Assembly: GCA_029948255.1 (NCBI GenBank)
Contig: JALIZF010001827.1
Span: forward strand, 1-64,000
Length of the DNA stretch: 64,000 nucleotides
Direction: 5' to 3'
Origin: Telmatactis stephensoni
Lineage: Eukaryota > Cnidaria > Anthozoa > Actiniaria > Isophelliidae
Part shown: positions 58,844-64,000 of the stretch, piece by piece
Layout: each line of letters starts with the position of its first letter
Position numbering within the stretch: position 1 is the stretch's first letter
Program-made: the position numbers and the translations under genes
The notes under the pieces: generated by a model
Database searches by the model: none
Told to the model about the DNA's origin: nothing
Seen by the model: only the letters and a program-made list of their open reading frames with translations

Positions 58844-60204
58844 TTAATATTCAAAGACAGCTTTAGAGATTTCTCCACTCCGCATGGTCTCTACGGCTGC
58901 CATATACTCTTGTAATTGGAAGGTACGAACTCCTAATTGCTCAAACCCCAGAACTTTGTCACCCATATCTTTTATGACTTGAATAGCTGATGTGAACATA
59001 AAGGGGTTAAACCCAGCTGTCAGTACTTTCAGTTCTTTTCTGTAAATTTCATATGGGTTAAGAGTTACTTCTGAGCTTGGGGAACAAGTTCCTAAAAGAA
59101 GAATTTTCCCTCCACGACGTAGTAATTTCAAATTTTGTTCAAAGCACTTTGGATCTCCTGTGCTGTCAATGATAATGTCAAATCCCCATTCCTCATCTTT
59201 CTCCTGTTCAGCATTCCTAGCTTCAGAAATCAAAATCTCTGGGTTGACAACTTGGAATCCATAATTTAACTGTTGTGCAATTTTCTGTCTTCCTTTCAAA
59301 ATTTCTGACATAACGACTTCTCTGTATCCTCGAAAATAGAGAAATGTAGCCCAAAGTAGACTAGTATTACCCGCACCACATATCAATATCTCAGCGTCAT
59401 CTTGCACAGGTGCTAGTAACTTCCATCCATGAAGTACACGTGACAAAGGCTCAGTAAACAATGCTTGCTCAAAGGTAACTTGGTGAGGGAGAGGTATCAC
59501 ATTTTTTGCTGTCAGTCTACAGAATTGAGCCCAGCCACCATTTCGCTTGAGTCCTATAGTTGTGTTATTGCCTTCTAGTTTGCAAAAGTAAGGCTGACCT
59601 TTCAAGCAGAAGTCACACATGTTGCAGTTGGTGTAAGGATTGACAACCACCCTAAAATTACCAAAAATATGAAAAAATATAATTTAACCATGCACTATAG
59701 TTAGATACTTTAAACAGAATATTAGGGGTGTTGAATGGCCAAAGAAAGACTTTGCAAGACCAAGACAAGAATTAATGTCTGGGGCGTCTATTAAAATTTT
59801 AATAATCTCAGGAGGGTATTTAAAAGATACAAGGCATTTATTGGAGAGGTGCATTTATCAACTTTTATAAAAATGAATTACAACTGTAACATCAATAAAT
59901 ATTAGTACAACAAAAATCAAAAGAGAAACAATTTAAGACAGAGTGTACTCCATTAGTTTTTAATGTTAACATCCAAATGGTCCTCAACCAGAGTTCCACT
60001 GACCTCATTAAAGACATCAAGTGGCACTATCCTTACTTTTAACCAGAAACAGGATGTAATTCACAAACCATCGTTGATCAAGCAAGAACCTGAATAAATT
60101 GGCTGATATAACTTTATTGTGCTCTTTCTGTTGTTTGAGAATAGCCTTTTACGTATTATTTACGGTACTGTATTTTTTATTTATTTATTTATTTATTTAT
60201 TCAT

Positions 60205-60251
<47 letters not shown>

Positions 60252-61833
60252 TTCATTGTGATGTTGGGTGAACACTCAAGAGCTGTGAAAGCACTCGCCT
60301 ACGGCTCATGCTTCCACTACGCTCTCTTGTGTTCTCCCAACATCACGCGTGTTTTGATCAGGCTATCAAACATGGGAAACCGTTTTTATTCCTTAAGTTA
60401 AGTTCTGTAAAATGGTCTATTAGGATTCAGCAGGTTTTTTGTTGTTGTTGTTGTTGTTGTTGTTCGTGGTAAACAATCATTATTCACAACTATTACCAAG
60501 TTGTTTATGTTACTAGAAGTATGCATCAAGGTCACAAAATGTTAAGTGATATTTCTAGGGGAGGGCAATGTTCTTTTACAAGCTTTTCATCTATCAAAGC
60601 TGAGTTCAGGCTGCAAGATGATAAGTTGTATTAATTTTGAACGTTCTTCAAAGAGGTAAAATCTCACAGACACCCACATCATATATTGCTAAAATTTCTG
60701 GTGAATCAAAACTTTGCTTTATTTACACAGACTACTCTCACTAGTCCAGCTAGATGTTTTTAAAATATGCACATCAACCAAAACAACATTACATTGTTAG
60801 ATTCTTTGTCAGATTCTCTGCAATACAAAACTGAAAAGTATTATTTATCCGTCACAGGGTGCAATTCATATTTTTATAAACAAACTTTAATCAGTTAGCT
60901 TTATAATCAGCGCTATTAAAAGACTGTGATTGTTCGAAAAGGCAATAAATTTGAATAATATGTATTTAATATACATTTCTTAAAACTTGTGTTGTATCAA
61001 GCACTAGTCAACCTGTTTGAAAACATTTTGAATAATACAGTATATGAATACTTAAACTGCTTGCAGCACTTCACTTTCTGTTAAAAACGGCTAGTTTAGG
61101 TAAATATTGTTTGCTGCACCTTGCTAAGTTGGAGGCATCCTTTTGCGGTGTGATTTAGAGGGAGGAGGGGAGGTTAAAAAGGAGGCCCAGATTTTGTGTT
61201 TTTATCCAACTATCCATCCAAGTTTAAATACCCATATGTTTATGGATGACAATATTTTTTTGTGCTGGTATCTGAGTGTGTGAAACGAAAGAGGAAAAAT
61301 GAGAATATTCGACCATTCTTTTGGGCTTCCTGTGTTGAAATTTGGAGTCAGCAGTGGAAGTTATGTTTATTTGCAGATTTGCAGTAAATTATCAATGGAA
61401 CTCATATCAGTCAATCTTGCTAAAAATAGTACCCAAGCAACTTTCTTGAGGATATCTCTCTCAGTCTCTGGTGGCACACGAGCCACCCGTCAAATCACAA
61501 CACTTCACCACACGGTAAAATATTTACAAATTTAAACGTCTGAGCAATTAACTAGATCGAATTTTCTTACCGATCGCCAACTGAAACATGTTTTACATCA
61601 GCTCCCATCTCCTTGACGATGCCTACAAATTGATGGCCAAGAATAATTGATTTAGAGTGTTGTACTTTGCCTTCTAGTACATCCAAGTCTCTCCCACTAA
61701 CGGCAGCGTACGTGATCTTCACTATTACATCTAAACCTGACTGAACGTGAGGTACAGGACGAGTTATAACCGAAAGGTTGCCATCCCATAACTGAACGGC
61801 GTTATTCATGACCGACCAGAAAAGTTTTAACAC
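58844..61833 (-). CDS. Medium-chain zinc dehydrogenase, sorbitol/arabinitol-type
   Basis: Two minus-strand exons, 61833-61571 and 59651-58844, with a GTAAGA donor, a TTTTAG acceptor, phase 2, a 1.9-kb intron, 1,071 nt and 356 residues. The family oxidises polyols or secondary alcohols with NAD(P). The structural zinc site is complete (C-x2-C-x2-C-x7-C in NCNMCDFCLKGQPYFC). Other family marks: GLKRNGGWAQFCRL, TEPLSRVLHGWK, FDIIIDSTGDP and LLRRGGKILLLG. Three key positions differ from the usual pattern: the catalytic-zinc Cys position reads VSGRDLD (Ser), GHE reads GHQ, and the dinucleotide loop reads GAGNTS rather than GxGxxG. Activity may be altered or lost, though the frame is intact. A second ATG at 61809 (MNNAVQLW) matches a normal family N-terminus better. 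The intron holds an (ATTT)n array and a hairpin. Confidence 0.85.
60176..60256. repeat. (ATTT)n microsatellite
   Basis: About 80 bp of ATTT repeats with rare ATTC variants, in the dehydrogenase intron. Confidence 0.95.
60258..60346. repeat. 89-bp inverted-repeat hairpin
   Basis: GTGATGTTGGGTGAACAC on the left faces the complement of GTGATGTTGGGAGAACAC on the right. The arms continue through AGAGC. It directly abuts the ATTT microsatellite. Confidence 0.75.
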
Positions 61834-63188
61834 AAAATTTCTTCAAAATTTCTCGTGAACTTGAGAGAGCGCGCGATCAATGTTGGTAGTTTGGCGAACA
61901 CTTTCCGAATGTTTTCCGAAAGAAATTATGCGTTTCCGACTCGTTACCAGTCTTCTTATTTCAACCAGCAGCGCGCGAGGGGAGGCCAAAGGACGAAACT
62001 GGAAGTACCTGTACATAATCTATAGATTTTTTTTAGATGATGACTATATGTTTCTCTGAAACCGACTATTTTTTCTAAGCATTCAAAGCAGTCAACCCTG
62101 GGACGACGGAGGGCAGTCTTAGTTTGGGTGGGGTGGGGACACCCTCTCTGTGGTCCCTGTACCCATGCAATGGGTTTTTTTCCCTCACCTCCCCCTTGTG
62201 AGTTAAACTAGCCCAATAGGAAACTTATAATAATGATGAGGGAGGAAAGGTGAGATTTATGACTTCTTTCTTCCAGAGCACTATGTCAAGTCTATGAGCC
62301 AGCTCACAAGAATAATTTTCATGTATCTCAGAGAGGCTGCACTGGAACCATCTTCATGGATACACCTATTTCAAAAAAGGTTGTCGTATGAAAGCCCATA
62401 CAACTAGACCAAAAAGGAGTATGGGTAGTAGCAAAACTTTACTTTCTTTTCTGCTTTGGTATTGACTTTAGCATCAGTAAGTGAAGTTCTTTAGTAAAGG
62501 TAAGAGCAAGCTGAATTGAAAAAGCTCATTGAAAATAGGGTTTTACTGTGGTGACAGTGGAACTCGCTTTGAGTTAAAACAAGAAGTACAGTTTAACAGT
62601 TCTTGGATTTATTATCAAAACATCAGCAAATTAAATATTCATATAAGTTGTACTAAACAGTGGTTGACCATTTTATAAGGGTCAATATAGGTTTACAATA
62701 GAGTTATATTACCATATGTAGTATATCAATGGCTACCAGTGGAGTGTCGGTTATATTTCATTTCATGAATACGTATTACATAGTATTACATGTAAAGTTG
62801 TGTTAATTCACTAATCCACTGACATGTTTTGACATCAAGTAGTCTCTTTCCCCACCAGGTTCTGCTACCAGAGTCAGGTGTATAAAATCATTATCAATAG
62901 ACCTAGTGCAATTGGATATGTAAATAACCCTTGCAACTAAATTTGAAATCACTGGTGTGGAGTCATACTATACATGCATGTACATCACTCCAATAGCCAT
63001 CCATACAAAATTAACTTCAAAGATTGGCTCCTGAACACCCATTATACAAAATAACATGCTAATGCTTGGTTTCCATAAAATATATTCAGCAATCACAACA
63101 ATCATAGCAATTGCAACTGTAAAGGTGGATTTTGTTCTCTGAATTTTGTTTTGTTTCAGTAATAAGTGAAAGCGTGATGACATTTTGA
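61834..63188. other. Upstream region of the dehydrogenase; no other gene
   Basis: The first ~150 bp upstream of 61833 should contain the minus-strand promoter. Nothing else is supported. Confidence 0.5.
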
Positions 63189-63321
63189 CCTCTCTCTATT
63201 CCAGAATCCTTTTCAAATAGCTTTTGTTCACTAATTAAAACTATTGTGTTTGTATTCTCGAAGGAATATAATATTTTAATATGAAAGCTGCTCTTGAAAA
63301 CGATTCTGGTATAGAGAGAGG
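63189..63321. mobile_element. MITE with CCTCTCTCTAT termini, copy 2
   Basis: CCTCTCTCTATTCCAGAATC on the left and the complement of CCTCTCTCTATACCAGAATC on the right, each followed by (C/G)TTTTCAA. Same family as 53564-53759. The outer arms may extend about 14 bp further with mismatches. Confidence 0.7.
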
Positions 63322-64000
63322 CTCCAATGACAATGATCATTGGAATGTTTCAATTGCTATGATTGCTGAATGCAGTTTTCTGTGTGCAGTTTTCTGCAAT
63401 TGTAGTGATCATGTGGTAGCCAAGCTTAAGGAGGGAAAAAAGAGACTTCTAATAATACAATATTTGCTGCTAAACAAGTACTCTAGTTGTAATACAATGT
63501 TTATAGAGTTTAATTTAATTAAAATAATACTATTCTCCATCAACTGTGGTCTTCAAGTCCTTTATTAAATTTTCAAAATCTGTTTCCAGGCTAAGGATTA
63601 TACCTAACAGAAATACAACAACACTTTTCATAAAGCTATTAAACATATATGCAGATGCCCATGAGGCTTCAATTAGATAGTGTTTTTGTTTTATTGAGTA
63701 AGAGTGAGGCTTGCCAGGCATCTGGATATAATTATTATTGGCTATGTGATCAAGGTCTATAGAAGAATATATCTGACCAGGGTGGGGATGGTTTTGGTTT
63801 GGTTAGAAGGTCAATGTAGCCTTACAACCACCTGAAAATACAAGTTTATTTCTGTCTGCATTTTTACAGCTGTTGTTTCATGATTGAGTTTGTATGACAT
63901 ACTCAAATGCATATTTAATCAAAACTTTCTGCAGCATCCTATAATCCTAAGAGAATGCCCATAAAAACAACACTCCATAATTGCACTACATATCCTCTTT
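63322..64000. other. No supported gene
   Basis: Short unrelated frames only. Confidence 0.5.

Noticed and set aside
60099..60401. 100-codon frame rich in Phe-Ile-Tyr-Leu
   Set aside because: It is translated ATTT microsatellite plus an adjacent hairpin.

Overview
This is an animal nuclear genome window: AT-rich, with spliced genes (GT..AG introns), tRNA-derived SINEs, microsatellites and many nested DNA transposons. The repeat and gene families (large spliced RNase H-fold transposase with a zinc finger, BEN-domain gene, PIF/Harbinger, Ty3/Gypsy, SINEs, short foldback elements) suggest an anthozoan cnidarian, probably a stony coral. That assignment rests on remembered resemblance, not on a search.

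Layout. 1-620: a 20-bp minisatellite. 5.25-13.37 kb: one complete ~8.1-kb DNA transposon with ~635-bp terminal inverted repeats (TIRs) and a five-exon transposase gene. 13.4-14.4 kb: local repeats with a 139-bp period. 17.7-22.0 kb: broken pieces of a Ulp1/SENP-like protease and companion modules, interrupted by a TTAA-flanked MITE and a 5'-truncated LINE. 23.3-34.9 kb: a BEN-domain gene whose last codons are split by three nested elements: a piggyBac-like TTAA element, inside it a PIF/Harbinger element (intact MYB/SANT ORF, dead transposase), inside that a Ty3/Gypsy retrotransposon with 154-bp LTRs. 37.5-41.2 kb: a divergent pair, a cysteine-rich protein (minus) and a SAM-domain protein (plus), sharing a 254-bp promoter interval. 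42-49 kb: tandem repeats and MITEs. 50.2-56.3 kb: a six-exon plus-strand gene for a membrane-anchored ephrin-like protein with a thrombospondin type-1 module between the ephrin domain and the membrane. 58.8-61.8 kb: a two-exon minus-strand medium-chain dehydrogenase with altered catalytic motifs. The rest is non-coding with MITEs, SINEs and microsatellites.

The gene models were built by matching reading frames to splice sites and checking phase. The ephrin-like, SAM, cysteine-rich and dehydrogenase models each splice to a total divisible by three with no internal stop. The best candidates for something new are the ephrin-TSP1 architecture, the large zinc-finger transposon, and tiny perfect palindromes (41 and 90 bp) flanked by exact 8- and 9-bp target duplications.
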